Shown piece by piece: positions 47,950 to 60,560 of a stretch of DNA of 64,000 bases; within the stretch, counting starts at the first letter, position 1, and each line of letters begins with the position of its first letter. The notes beneath the pieces were generated by a model, which had not been told where the DNA came from, made no database searches, and saw nothing but the letters and a program-made list of their open reading frames with translations. Made by a program: the position numbers and the translations under genes. Origin of the DNA: Cymbidium sinense (lineage: Eukaryota; Streptophyta; Magnoliopsida; Asparagales; Orchidaceae); contig CM038225.1 of NCBI GenBank assembly GCA_021442155.1, forward strand, positions 86,192,925 through 86,256,924, written 5' to 3'.

Positions 47950-48540
47950 CAATCAAAGGTGAGCTCACTTGGAGGAGGAGTTGTTCCATAGAGCCATGCA
48001 CTCAACTTCAAGAGCTAAAACTTTCACCAAAGCTTCGTCTCAACCAGACGAAGCTTCTCCAAGGGAATCGAGCGCCGGTGATCACCTCTGGCGAGGTATG
48101 CCATTTTTTGACCATTAAACTCAATGTGGTGTGGAGCTTTGCAAAAGAAATTTTGATCCCATAGAATTTTGACCATTAGATGTGCTTGCCATTAGGTTTA
48201 GATGGTGTGGGTTGATTTTCAATCTAATCCAAGCTCAATCGAGCTCAGATCTTCTCTTTGAAAGTGGATGGTCTCCATTTTTCCACATGGAAAAATAGGG
48301 AGGATCTCTAGCCATCCATCCACATATTTTGGATGGACATCAAGATTAAAACACACTTTAGATTTAATTTAATCCCCTATGAATAGCAGCTTTAATCTCA
48401 GCCATCCTATCCTTGATCGGATGGCTGAGGTAAAAGTTCATAGCGTTGCCACCACGCGGCACTATAATGGGACATTTAAGTGGCCAATCGATACGCCACA
48501 TGTAAAGGAAGCGTAAGCCACGTGGCATCTTTGTAGGATT
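47950..48540 (+). promoter_or_regulatory. Conserved hairpin and G-box island of LTR C
   Basis: Perfect 11-bp stem AAGCTTCGTCT (48030-48040) / AGACGAAGCTT (48046-48056) at the position of the shorter stems of A and B, then 'ggcgaggtatgccatt' and a 10-bp palindromic G-box GCCACGTGGC (48517-48526). The island is followed by the AT-rich block as in the other copies. Confidence 0.5.
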
Positions 48541-51289
48541 AAGGATGTAATTAGGATTTATTTAATTCTAATTAATTGCCTAAAATTCTAAAATTTATAT
48601 CTCAACATAGAAAAATCAAAAAAAATTGAAATAAATTTCAATAGAAAGATAATTGAACATAGAATATTATAAATTTAATTTTAATTAATTTTGATTACTT
48701 ATTTTCTCTGAATTTGGGTTTTGTTGGAAATCATAATTTGCTAATTACCCTTTAATTAATCCATTAATTATTTCCAAACTTCTTGAGTGTATTTTAAGAG
48801 ATGATTTCTGCCTCCCCTAATTTTCTTAGGATTTATTGGTGGCTTAATTGAAGAAATTGCTAATACATTTCTTAATTACCCCCTTAATGTAATTAAGGAT
48901 AATTAAGGATTTTATTAGTGGTTTAATCCTTTGTTGAAGTTTATTAAGGTCAGATTGTATGAATAGGAGATTTAGGGAATAATTTTGGGGCATTTCCCCT
49001 AAGCTATTCCTTAAACCCTCTTTTCTTTCTTAATCCTCTCTTAATTAAGGGTTAATTCTCTAATTACCCTCTTAATTAATTTTTAAAATTCTAAAACTTT
49101 TGAGAATTCAATTAATCTACTTGTAGATGCTTAGGTGTTCAAGAGCATAAGTTTTAATTAAGGAAATCAAAATTCAACTCATATATGTGTGGGGTGTTTT
49201 GAAATTACTTAAGTTAAACCCCTTAATTAATCATTAATCATGAGCTAAATTGCATTAGGCCTCTTTCTTCTTGCATTGCAAATTTAAATTCCTTGTGAGG
49301 TTTTATGTCATCTCATTTTGACTCATAATTATTTGATTAACTATGCTAAGGTGGTATAAAGGGGTAATTAACATGCTTAATTTATACCTTAACCTAATCA
49401 AAATATAAAATGAATATCATCTAAAATTGAACAAAATATTAAACACATGTGGGAAAGGGTTAGAAACAAACTAAATTCACCTTTTCAAAATTAAATCAAA
49501 TTCAAGATCAAACAAAAATCATAATAAATAAACTTTGATTTATTTTAAGCTTCCATATTTCATAAGATTGTATTTAGGATTAATTGAAGTGAATGTGTTT
49601 ACATGCTTTCATTGCTTTAGTTCTTCCCCAACATGCTAAATATGTGTGTCATATGGTTTCATGCATTCATGCTTTTCAAAAATTAAATTTAAAATAAAAA
49701 TATTTTCTTTATATCAAATTGTATGTGTTGGCTAAAGTAAGAATATGAGTGGTTACTATCACTATTAAATCTAATTTATTTTCAAAACATATAAATCAAT
49801 TATCAAAACTGAAAGTGTGTTACTTATATCTTACTTATAAGTTTGCATGTGAGTAAAATATAAGGATGTGCTTAGTGTAGGTTTTCCCTTCTCCTCTCTT
49901 TTAGCATAATTTTGAATAGGATTTGGCAAAGTGTATAGTTCATTTGAAAAGAACCTAACACTTGCCTAATTCCATCTCCTATTCATTCCTATGCTATTAC
50001 TTAAGAAGGATACTTACATTTGTACATATAAATTGCAAAAATAAATCAACCAAGACAAACTTTCGTATTCTTTCTTTCCCATTCATTTCTTTTGTACACA
50101 TGCTTGTATTTAAGGAAAGTAGTATATTAGTCTGGAAAACCTTGGCATTGCGAGGGTTTAAGTAGACCTAAGTAGGTCTTGTACCTTACACCCTTGGTTA
50201 ACAATGGCATCATACTCACTTATGTCTTTCATACATTGATATGTGCATGTGAAAATTGGATAAGAAACCCTTTGCTACTTAATGAAAATCATGCATCATA
50301 AACATTCAAATTTTCTTAAATGAATTACTTAGCATGCATCATAAAGTGTACTAAATATTTCCATTTGTATGTATAGATATGTCTAGGTCTCATTCATATG
50401 TATGTTATACAAGTTGGGAAAGAAAAGAAGTGGCGTATATTTTATGAATTTAGTTCATTTTACTTAATCTTAAAATGCCTTTCTTTTTGAATAGGTTTGT
50501 TTAGAGTTTATCTAAACTTAAGATTAATTAAAACACTTAATCAAAAAATTCACTAAACAAAACTAAAAACATGAATCCACTTTAGAAATTACTTTTGGTT
50601 AGGGAAGGAAAGAGTTCTCTTCTCTTCTCTTTATAACTTAGTAATTAATTGTAGGATTCATTTGAACCAATCAAAACATAAAATAAAATCAACCCAAAAT
50701 AATTAAATCACTTAAATGAAACCCTCTTCTAAATTGAACATTCTTCACACTTAGAAAATTTTTAAACTTAAAGCCATAACTAAACCACACAAACCTAAAA
50801 GCATATTAAATAAGTCACCACTTAGCTTTAGGTTAGGCCAGTGCATGGTTTGATATTTGCTTTTATTTAGTGATATATGTTATAGGTTTGATGTTAGGGT
50901 GAATGTACATAGAATGAATGGTAGGGCAACCTTAGTCTAACCATTATCTTCTGTAGGGGATTGTGCTTAAGGGGCGCAGTGATAAATAAAAATATAAAAA
51001 TGCTTTTACTGTGCAGGTGCTTATGCCCCTAAGCATAATCCAATAGGCTAGGTGGACTTAGTCACCCATATGTGGGTGATAAATCTAATATACATGCTTA
51101 GGATTTTGTGTGATTTGTTTAGTTAATCTCTATTTTTGGTGTTAGCTAGATTTACTTTTCTTTTCATGTAATTTTGGCAATTATGATTTTGGAATGATTG
51201 TTATGGGGATTAGGATGAACATTGGTCATAAGAGATCATCTTATGCACCATGTGAAACCTTTAGATCCACCTTCCAACCATCAAAAGAA
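48541..51289. other. AT-rich middle block of LTR C, no gene seen
   Basis: aattaatt-rich; conserved patch at 50125-50220 as in A and B. Nothing else recognised. Confidence 0.5.
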
Positions 51290-51440
51290 GAAGGAACCAA
51301 AGAAAAGAAGAAAAGAAGAAGAAAAAAGAAGAATGAAGAAATGAAGTTTGAAGACCCTCATAATAATGAGTTCCTTGTTTAATTATATGTAATTCATTTG
51401 TAATCTAGGTTGTATAAGGATAGAGATCGGCTACCCAATT
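51290..51440 (+). promoter_or_regulatory. Candidate core promoter of LTR C
   Basis: Long GA-rich run (51286-51345), then TATAAGG (51413-51419) and the GGCTACCC arm (51429-51436); the first arm reads GATAG here. Same layout as in A and B. Confidence 0.35.
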
Positions 51441-52986
51441 TATTTTGGGTTTGTGTGGTGGTACCCGACCACATGGCCTCTTATTATTTTACGATTAACA
51501 TTATAAATTGATCGATGATTTGTTTAGCTTGTGCATTTAGTGGCATCCTTTTCCTAATTTCTTCCTTGCTTTATTTATGGCCTAGATGTGGATTAGGCTC
51601 TTAGAGAAAAATAAATCTTTTTCCAAATTTAACAACTCAAAATTAAAAATAAAGAACTCATAACCTCACCTAAAGCTTAAGCTAAAAATAAAGATAAATG
51701 AATTAGCAACCCCTTAGCTAGATGAGTACTTCTTTATTAACATCATACACAAATGCATATTATTTTCACTCTTGATTGGAGGGCTTCCACCTTTGCTTGA
51801 GAAACTTACCTTGACCTTTGAGAGCCATGGTGGAAACACACCTCCTCCCTTCTCACTGATTTTGGCCAATAATCTCATTTCTCATGCATTAGGCATATGA
51901 ATCCTATTAGCCTCAATCAAAATAATTGTCCAAAAAAATGAAAATAAAATAAAATTTGATTTGCATTAGATTTAGGTCATCTGAAGCATACCCTTACATG
52001 ATCTAGTCTCTTTAGGGGATGAGTTTAAGGACTTAGTCTCTTTCTAAATAAATAAAAGCCTAGCTATCCTGCATAAAGCATATGACTTGCTTACATGAAT
52101 TTAAAACCATAGGAGGAGTTAGTTAGTGGCCACCTCTAGGCGGTTGTAAGTCCAAGCAATTGAATGGTTTTCTCTCTCTTATGAGGCAAACCAAATACTC
52201 ATTTTCACCTTAGATTTAGGTTGTGCTTTCGGCCCTCGCCAAAGCACCCTAGATTTAGGTTCTGAGGTTGCTTTTCCTTTTGTGGGCCATAAACTTAAAT
52301 CCTCACCTCTTAGCATTTCTATAATCTTATGTTATGGAATCATAAGCCATAAATTTCTAATGAAAAATTCAACTCAAATAAATTAATTCAATTTTAAAAT
52401 GTAAAGCCCAACCATAGGATAGTTTGAGATGCTAGCTAGGTTTCCTACCATCGTGGGCATCTCCTACTTATCTTCCTTTGGCTTCGATAATAACTTCCTT
52501 TCATTGATCAATCCCATTTGATCCTTCAAAATAAACTAATCGATTGATAGTCTTACCTATTAAAATCTTTGGAGACAATGATCATTTACCTTAATCGAGA
52601 GTATTCTTAAGGAATCTCATTCTTTAGGATGTAATTAACTATGGGAGATTGCCCCTGTAGGGAACTTAATGAACCTATTTTAAAATAAACCCTACTTTAC
52701 TTTTTCATGTAAAGTAGGGGAAGAATCTTTAGTACACATGCAGACCCATTGTCCTCTAGAGTCCTTGTTGAGGTGATTAGGTCCATTGTAGGGTGGCGAC
52801 TTCTATCTTTTGAGATAGTACACCTCTCCTCAATATGCGATCACCTTAATAGAACATCTGGATCTACGTGGTGTCAAAATACATAAAAAGAAGAAGATGT
52901 ATATTTCCATCCTCATTTTATCCCACATAAAGTGAAGATGGAAGTATATATCTTATTCTCAAAAGAAAATAAAAATTTTCACCATA
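51441..52986 (+). other. R-U5-like end of LTR C, no gene seen
   Basis: Conserved patches at 52120-52290 and 52730-52875 match A and B; the unique inverted-repeat segment sits just before the end. Confidence 0.5.
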
Positions 52987-52994
52987 GATTTTTC

Positions 52995-53012
52995 TGTCGA
53001 CTCCACTGGGGA
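52995..53012 (+). other. Primer-binding site, element E3
   Basis: Reads TGTCGACTCCACTGGGGA, 16 of 18 matches to TGGCGACTCCGCTGGGGA and the best of the three. Followed by 'tggttcctctctc'. tRNA-Arg assignment is from general knowledge of Ogre-type elements. Confidence 0.75.
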
Positions 53013-53479
53013 TGGTTCCTCTCTCTATCTTTGGTAAATGATCCTTGTCATCAAGTATCGATAACGGGTTTTACTTTGGTATAAATTCAAGACTACCTTT
53101 CTTTCCATTAGCACTTAGCTTATTTCATTCTTAAGTTAAGCTAGCTAACATCTTTAGGTTTTAGGACCTCACCCCGTGTTGGTCTTAAAACCCTGTTGGG
53201 TTCTCCAATGGGTAAAATAAAAGATCTAAATAAAAGAAAACATTTAAAGACTTCTTCCTTATCATTTTATGAAAAAGGAAAGGTTCATTCTATAATAATA
53301 AAGACAAAATAAAGTTTTCATAAAAGTCTTGCTTTTCAAAAAGCACTCTTTCAAAAATGCACATAATAATATTTTCCTCAAAATTTTCTTAAATCACCCT
53401 CATTTAGCAATTCTCGTAATTGTTACATGTAGGAATCTTCAAAAATAAAACTAATAATCTTTTCCAAAGCACAAATGAG

Positions 53480-55170
53480 CATCTTCCCTCAATTCATTTT
53501 GATGAATATTTCATTTTCAAAATAAAATGAATAATCATCTTTCCAAAAATCAAAATCAAAATTTAAAATAAAACTTTAAAAAAAGAAGAAGAAAAGCACA
53601 CATGAACCTTTCCATTCAATATACCCACACTATTGAATGGAAGTTTCATTTTCAAACAAACTAAATTTTTTCAAAAGCACATATGAACATCTTCATTCAA
53701 TATACCCAAATTTATTGAATGAAGATTTCATTCAAATAAAATAACATCATTTGAAATCCCACTTAAATATATCCCATATATGATTAAGTTGTAATTCCCT
53801 CTTTCAAAAAGCAACAATCACACAAAACAAAATTTTCACATTTGCAAAAATAAGATTGACTTCCATTCCTACATACCCAAATTTGTTAAATGGAAGTCTT
53901 CTTTTCAAAAATCAAAACTTAACAATCATATTTCGAAAATTGAAGACACATTTGGAACTTCATTTAGCATACTCAAATTTGCTAAGTGAAGTCTCCAAAT
54001 TCAAAACAAAATTTTAAATACATTTAGAACTTCATTTAGCATACTCAATTTTGCTAAGTGAAGTCTCCAAATTCAAAAAAAAATTTTCAAACACATCTGG
54101 AACTTCATTTAGCATACTTAGATTTGCTAAGAGAAGTCTCCAAATTAAAAACCAAAATTTTTCAAACACATTTGGAACTTCATTTAGCATACTAAATAAG
54201 TGAAGTCTCCAAATTCAAAACAAAATTTTCAAACATTTGGAACTTCATTTAGCATCAAATTTGCTAAGTGAAGTCTCCAAATTCAAAACAAAATTTTCAA
54301 ACACATTTGGAACTTCATTTAGCATACTCAAATTTGCTAAGCAAAGTTTCCAAATTCAAAACCAAAAATTTTCAATCACTTTTGGAACTTCATTCTTTAG
54401 CATACTAAATTTGCTAAAGAGAAGTTTCCTTTTAAATAAACCAAACACAAAATTTTGAACACATTTTGGAATTTCATTTAGCATACTCAAATTTGCTAAG
54501 TGAAATCTCCATTTCATAAAATTAAGTGGTACTTCATCTTTAGCATTGCACATTTTCTAAAGTAAAATCTCCACTTTCAATCAAAAATAAATCAAAACTA
54601 AAAGGAAACACATTGGGATTTTTTTAGCATACCCAAATTTGCTAAGGATCCTACTTTTGAAAAAAATCAAAATATCCAAAACAAATGAAACACTTTAGGA
54701 TTTTCTTAGCATACTCAAATTTGCTAAGAATCCTATTTTCAAAAATCTTTCAAAAATACACTTTGGTTCTTCACTTAGCATACCTAAATTTGCTAAGTGG
54801 GAATTCCAATTTTTAAAATTAACAACAATTCATAAAAAAGAAATAACTATTTTCAAACACTTCACTTAGCATACCCAAATTTGCTAAGTAAAATTCTAAA
54901 TATCAAATCAAAAATAAAAATTAATTGACCCTTACTTTAACATACCCAAATTCATTAAAGGAAAGGGTCCTCAAATCAAAATCTAATTTCAAACATGAAC
55001 CTATAGAAGCATCCTTCTAAAAATATTTAAATCCATTTTTGAACATACCAAAATTTGTTGAAGTCGGATTCATATTCAAAAGTTCCTCTTTCCAATTAAA
55101 TTTCTAAATCTTCTCTAATCAATTTGAACCCTACTTAACACTTCCAAGATGTTGGATGTGGGTTCAAATT
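53480..55170 (+). repeat. Leader hairpin array, element E3
   Basis: Units of about 70 bp with a different stem type: CTTCATTTAGCA (54030-54041) / TGCTAAGTGAAG (54052-54063), 11 of 12 pairs plus one G-U in RNA. Another is CACTTAGCA (54772-54780) / TGCTAAGTG (54791-54799) around TACCTAAATT. Spacers read 'ggaacttcattt' and 'ctccaaattcaaaacaaaa'. 53013-53480 is leader without recognised features. Confidence 0.75.
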
Positions 55171-57180
55171 TTAAATTCAAGTTTTGAAATCAACAAAAAT
55201 TGAAATTTGATCTAAGCTCATTTTTATACATTCTTAGCATCGTCATGTTATCTGATTCGGTCTTTCAATTTTTTGAGTTGATTAGAAATGGCCATAGAAG
55301 TTTGTGTTCACTTTCTTCATGGCATGGACTTGGCCTTGGATAAGGCCAATCTCCCAGTGATCATGCACTTATCCATTTTTGAGGATTTGAGGAGTGAAGA
55401 TCACCTCGAGGGCACTCCCTCACAAGCTTTAGTAGGCGTGGTTCATGGGCCGTCGGTCATCTAGATTGATCTACCCTCATTGACATATCCTCATTAAAAG
55501 GGAAAGCGGTAGTCCACCAATTTGGTGATAGTGATGGCGCATGCCCCCATGGTTTCAGTCTTTCTAGTAAGGCTACTACACACTCTTTGGCACCCTCTAA
55601 GGGTAAGGCTCCTCGATTCAGATTGCCTCCCACTTTTGAGGTTGGGTCAGTTCTTACTCACTCATCTACCCACCAGAGGAGAAATAAAACTACATGATCA
55701 AGCGATATCATATTAGATTTCCAGGAGATGGAGGCATTACGTGGTAGGTGTGAGGATGTACTTTACACTGATTTATAGCGAACTAGTTTCATCCTCTCTC
55801 TAGATCAGACAGAGAGGATGCTAGGAGGATCCGCACTTCACCTCCACCAATGGTTCAACACTAGCCCTTAGTTACTCAGAGTAGGAGGTTGTATGCCGAC
55901 CTCCGATCAGTTTTATGCAGGTCGGCAAAGCTTATGGACGTTCTAAGTCTGAAGCTCAATTTAAATTGAGATCTATCATCTCTTGTAGAATGGGGAAACA
56001 TCTACGATAGGAGAGGGCAAGAGAGGCCCATACATCTGTTCATATCACCAGCAGGGAGAGGTGGAGGTTCAGTCTCTAGTCGATAGCTTCTGCACTTGTC
56101 AATTTTCTAGCTCGGCGTGCTGCCCATGCCAACCATAGATAGAATACTTCTTACAAGGATGACCCATCATAAGAAGAGGGTCCATATCCTAAGAGAGCCG
56201 GTAGTGTCTTCACCACACCTCTCTACCCCTCATCCACCGTCACCAATTCACGTCACAACATCTCCAGTTCCATCGAAGGCCATGAAGGCCATATCCAAGG
56301 AGAAGCGTACATCATTGGTAATCCGGCTACCACTGAGGGATCCTACTCCATCTACACCACCTATTGTGGCATGGTCGAGCTCTCTTGCTTGACCTTTTTT
56401 GATGGTGGTGTGGAAAGTGACCACGAAGCATAGTGGTTCCTTCACAACTCCACGTTTAAGACATTAAGATGGTACCATCTATTGTAGAGGGAGCAAATGA
56501 TTTCCCAGCTACATCGATGATAGTAGAACCTCTTAGAAGTGTCACCCCTTTCAGAGTTAGTGATAGTCAGGAGTGTGTCTCTTCTAGTGATATCCACATA
56601 GGATTGACTCTCCAGTGCATGCAAGGTTCGATGCCTCTCAGTACATGATAGTGATCACACGGTCAAAATCATTTGTTCCCATTCAAATTGATCATTCTCG
56701 AGGAGATAGTTGCATATTATCTTATAGAAGAAGGAGATTTTTGGGGAATGGGGTCATGAGGAGAGAAAATCGACTTTGATCAATAAAGATGATTTGTTGG
56801 GAGACTCAGTTGAGTGCATGGTAGATACAGAGGATCCCTCCTTAGAGCGCAAGCCATGGAAGGTGATGAGGTTGATCGGGAAGACATAGCCCAATCACCC
56901 AACACCTCGATATCATTAAAAGAAAAGCGGATAGATAGGATGGTGAGGCTTGAGGACTTGTTAGCTAATTTTAGTACTTGAAACAAGCCCCAGCAGTTCA
57001 TCATACTACTCCATATTAGTCGGGTTAGTGCATGTCTTAGACCCAACCAAGACCTTACCTCCCATTGAGCAAGGTAGCATTAGCATGTATAGGAAGGCAG
57101 TGAAAAGTACCTCCATACAGGAGAAAGATATCAGATCCATGGTTGAGTAGCGGTGAAGGAAGCGTTAGCTCAAAGCTGGG
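55171..57180 (+). pseudogene. Gag N-terminal region, element E3 (decayed)
   Basis: Leader end to about 55450, then codon-like, Ser/Pro/Thr-rich sequence with frequent stops. The frame 56117-56392 (91 codons) holds SSPHLSTPHPPSPIHVTTSP. Similarity to 35560-37060 of E2 is recognisable in patches. Start codon not determinable. Confidence 0.45.
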
Positions 57181-58441
57181 GATGATCATCAATTCCAAAG
57201 GGTAGACTCAACCTGGAGGAATTCTATGCAATCCAATATCCCAAGGTTTTTTGTGCCACCTTCAAGCTTTGATGGCAATGGAAACCGGCGACATATTGCA
57301 CACTTTAGATCCAATTGTTGTAATGCGTGGCAATGATGCTTTAATATCTCTTCATTTGTAGCTAGCGATTGCTTTTGATTGGTATGTTGAACTTTCCAAC
57401 TATTTAGTAAGATATTTCTGAGTTGGAGCAACTCTTTATCAAGAGGTTCTTTGGAGCTCGACAAGGGTTATTAGATGATCTCATTGTAGCACAACACCTG
57501 TGAGTCCCTTGTTGAATATATTCTCGATGGCATAACACGTATGAAAATGAAGCTATCGAGCAACATGCCATTGAGATTCTTTTAAAGAATATCCATGGCC
57601 TGGTTGCCTTCACACTTAAGGGCTCACTATTAAAATATTTGAGAAGATAATCAACAAGGCGGCTAGTCTAGAAGGAGAGGACAAACAGTTACCTTTTCAA
57701 GACTTACTTTGCAAAGCCAAAAGGTCTAGAGGAAGAAGGAATAGTGATGGTAGATGGGAAGTAGCTAAAGATCGGTCAGAGACTACGTCCTTAGCGACCT
57801 TGCTTCCACCTCCTTTCCACCAGAGGCGACCACTAGCCTCACAGTGACCTCCACAACCCGACTACCCTCACCATACCGCGTAGCACACACACCAGCCGGT
57901 ATGGTCCTACTCTTTTAGATAAGCTTAACAAATCTTATTCATTTAAGAGGAGGTAATCATGAACATTTTAAGAATCTCTTAAAGAAGCTGATTTTAGCTA
58001 CCCAGCCTAGGAGGAGTGAAAGTAGGCAAAAGTCATGATCCTAACTTTTACCCCTACCACCATATGCTAGGCCATATTTTGGAGGATGGCTTCACATTTA
58101 AGGACTAGCACGATCATAGCTTCAAGACCGGTGTTGTAGTTATCCCGAAGGAATACCTTGTGGAAGAACCATCCAGTTCCATTAGGGTAATCCTTGGGGA
58201 TACATGTGATCCTTCAAAACTAAAGAAGGTTGGAATATTTCCTTATCCAAAACCTCTAAAAAGATCATCTAGGAGATTTAGAAACTTTCTTGGGTGCAGG
58301 TCAAACCTCCTCAACATCAAGGAAGGTTTGCAAGTTGCTAGTGCCAACTTGAGGAAAGGGGAGCTCATGTGTGCCGAGATAGCTTGATGGCAACAACCAA
58401 CAGAGTCCATCCTCTAGCCTACCATTGCAGCTACCACATCG
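57181..58441 (+). pseudogene. Gag core and zinc region, element E3
   Basis: Pieces readable in order: FDGNGNRRHIAHF near 57270, ELEQL/FIKRFFGA-like codons around 57420-57460, KNIHG near 57590. From 57900 the DKLNKSYSF-like stretch, and near 58040 the start of the Cys/His motif. 58160-58387 (75 codons) covers VILGDTCDPSKLKKVG to the end. Frameshifts about every 100 bases. Confidence 0.65.
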
Positions 58442-59068
58442 GTGACTTCCTCTACTTCAACTAGTTCTTCTTTTTCTACAAGTAGAACTCTTATATTGGC
58501 AGATAAGGACATCAAATCCCTTACCCCACTCACTTTACTTGATTTCTACTTTTTACCTCCAAAAAAATCTAAGAAATTGAAGGATGCTAGCTTGAATTAC
58601 ATCTATGTTACTTTTGATGGATTGTTTGATTCTATTCTTAATGATAACTCTTCAAGTCAAAATAACTATAACAATTATGATCTTCCTCTTTCTAATTCAG
58701 AGTTGGACTTTTCTACTCTGAATACTATGAGTTCACATCTTGAGATAGACTTGGAATCATCCGATTCTGAGGGTTCAATAGGAGACGTTGTATGTGAGCC
58801 TGATGTGCAGGTAGAACCTTCCATTACCTTGCCACAAGAGATCACCAAAGTCAACCTCTATAGTGGCAAGGTTTTACCTCCCAGGGCAGCACCTCAAGAT
58901 AGAGGGAAACAAGTCATTGGTATAGAGGATCGAGAAGCCCCTTCACAGGATGCTCCACCCTTGGATATACTTATGGAAGATCAGCCCAAGGTGGACTACA
59001 ATGTCCTTCCTCATCTAAGAAAGTTATCATCTAAGCTAAGCATATATGATGCCTTGTTCCAAAGATGA
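58442..59068 (+). pseudogene. Gag-protease linker ORF, element E3 (longest ORF of the window)
   Basis: Open for 208 codons. It begins with a Ser/Thr-rich stretch, then LTPLTLLDFYFLPPKKSKK (about residues 29-47), an Asn/Ser-rich part, LEIDLESSDSEGSIGDVVCE, EITKVNLYSGKVLPPRAAPQ, RGKQVIGIED and LRKLSSKLSIYDAL at the end. The same motifs in the same order are found in ER and E2. No signal peptide, no membrane segment, no known domain. It is a polyprotein segment rather than a free gene; the ATG is simply the first in the open stretch. Confidence 0.65.
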
Positions 59069-59600
59069 GGGAATCATCAAGGCTCTCCTTGATCTAAAAT
59101 ATCTTAGCTCAAGGTTATAGGTGAGGAGGCACATTATAAAAGAAGCAGGGGATCACCTTCACAGGATGAAGACCTTCTTCCCAGGGGACTTGGGCTAGCG
59201 AGTCCCCTCACATGACGCTGACGGTCCAGACTTTCGAGGTTCTCGGTGATCCGGTGTGGTGAACATTATGAGTCTAAAGACCCTTGCCTATTTGAGGATG
59301 ACATCTCCACACTCCGAGGAGATCAGATGATGTTGAGAGGATTCAATGAACAAGGTGAGCGGGCTTTAGGTTCTATAGTGTTACCTTTGGAGATAGGTGA
59401 ATGGAAGATTGAAGCCAAGTTTTACATCATTGATTTGAATACTTTGTTCACTGCTTTGCTTGGTAGGCCTTGGATACATCATAATAATAATTCATCCTCC
59501 CTCCATTGGCATCAAGTTTAAAGATGGGATTGATTATGTATGTTAATGGAGATGAAAAGCCATTTTAGTTAGAGGTTGAGATTTATGAGGATGACCTACT
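59069..59600 (+). pseudogene. Aspartic protease remnant, element E3
   Basis: The region before NIMSLKTL (59263 onward) is damaged: the Asp-Ser-Gly codons seen in E2 are replaced by 'gtgatccggtgtggtgaac', out of frame with small deletions. Downstream, 59246-59521 contains MMLRGFNEQGERALGSIVLP and WKIEAKFYIIDLN, in good agreement with E2. Confidence 0.65.
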
Positions 59601-60560
59601 ATCTTCCTCAAAACACCCTTTCTCATGAACTTGGACAAAATTCAAATCAAAAAAAAAATGAAGAAAAGAAAAGATAAAAGAAAAGAAAGAAAGAAATAAA
59701 ATCCAAGTGAACAAGAAAATTGAAGAAGAAATAGATCTGCATATCACATTCCACCCATAATTCATTCCATCATATAGACATGTGGGAAGGATGACTTAAC
59801 CTCCACCCAGTGAGGTTCAGAGGTGGAAGACCCCTGGTTGGCCATCTAAGTCATTGGTTCATGGAGTACCCTACTATTCATATAGACTTGGAATCTAGCT
59901 CGAGGAGTCTAATGTGATTAGTATACCAGCCAACCCTCTCGGGTTCCATTGGAGGTGACTTTGATCAGACCAATGAAGATGGGCCTCAGATAAAAAAAGT
60001 ATTCAATCAGTTTATGTGAGACTATTAGGTGGTATGGGAACCTTAACTCTAACCTCACTTTCATCTCAAGTTAAAGGTTTAGTAGTTAAGGAATCCCTAA
60101 GTCTTCAAAGATAGGAAGAGATTCTTTTTGGGATCATCATCCTCAAGTCATGAAGTTGATGTAGAACTTGAGGAGATAGAATTAATAGAATTACCATTTG
60201 ACTTTTACTCTCTTGTTCATAATCTTATACTAAAGGTTTAGTTCCTCATACATGGTTTGGACGCCGGTACTGAAAAGCTATGGAACAATAAGCGGGAAGC
60301 ACAATCAAAGCGGGTAGGATTGATTGATGGGTCAATTGATGATGATGATTGCTTAGTTGTTACCAATCATTTGGAGTCGATAGGTTCTTCTCACACCATA
60401 ACTCTTATGAGAATGTGTGTTTAGAAACCTCGGATGATCTATATGATCTCCAAATCAAAGATGCACTAATTTGATGAAGAGATTCATTCAATAATTGACA
60501 AGCTTAAAGAAATCAACCTCGGATAGAAAAATCCATGCGATCATTGTTCTTGAATGAAGA
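59601..60560 (+). pseudogene. Lys-rich tract and spacer, element E3
   Basis: Purine run 59650-59700, then decayed acidic spacer; matches 39785-40600. Stops in all frames. Confidence 0.5.

Larger units (their letters stand above)
45214..52986 (+). mobile_element. Very long LTR, copy C (5' LTR of E3)
   Basis: About 7.8 kb, TGTTGACCTC to about ACCATA. Block order as in A and B. Close to its end it has an extra segment of about 95 bp (52880-52975) not in A or B, with a 16-bp imperfect inverted repeat: 52896-52911 pairs with 52937-52952. The frame 47808-48164 (118 codons) spans the conserved island and is not preserved as protein in A or B. Confidence 0.75.

Noticed and set aside
47808..48164. 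118-codon ORF in LTR C
   Set aside because: The underlying DNA is conserved in LTR A and B but the frame is not; conservation looks structural, not coding.
25145..52986. E2 as a complete element with LTR B and LTR C as its pair
   Set aside because: The 3' UTR block that precedes the LTR in E0 and ER is missing before 45214, and the E3 array type differs, so LTR C more likely opens a separate insertion. Not excluded.
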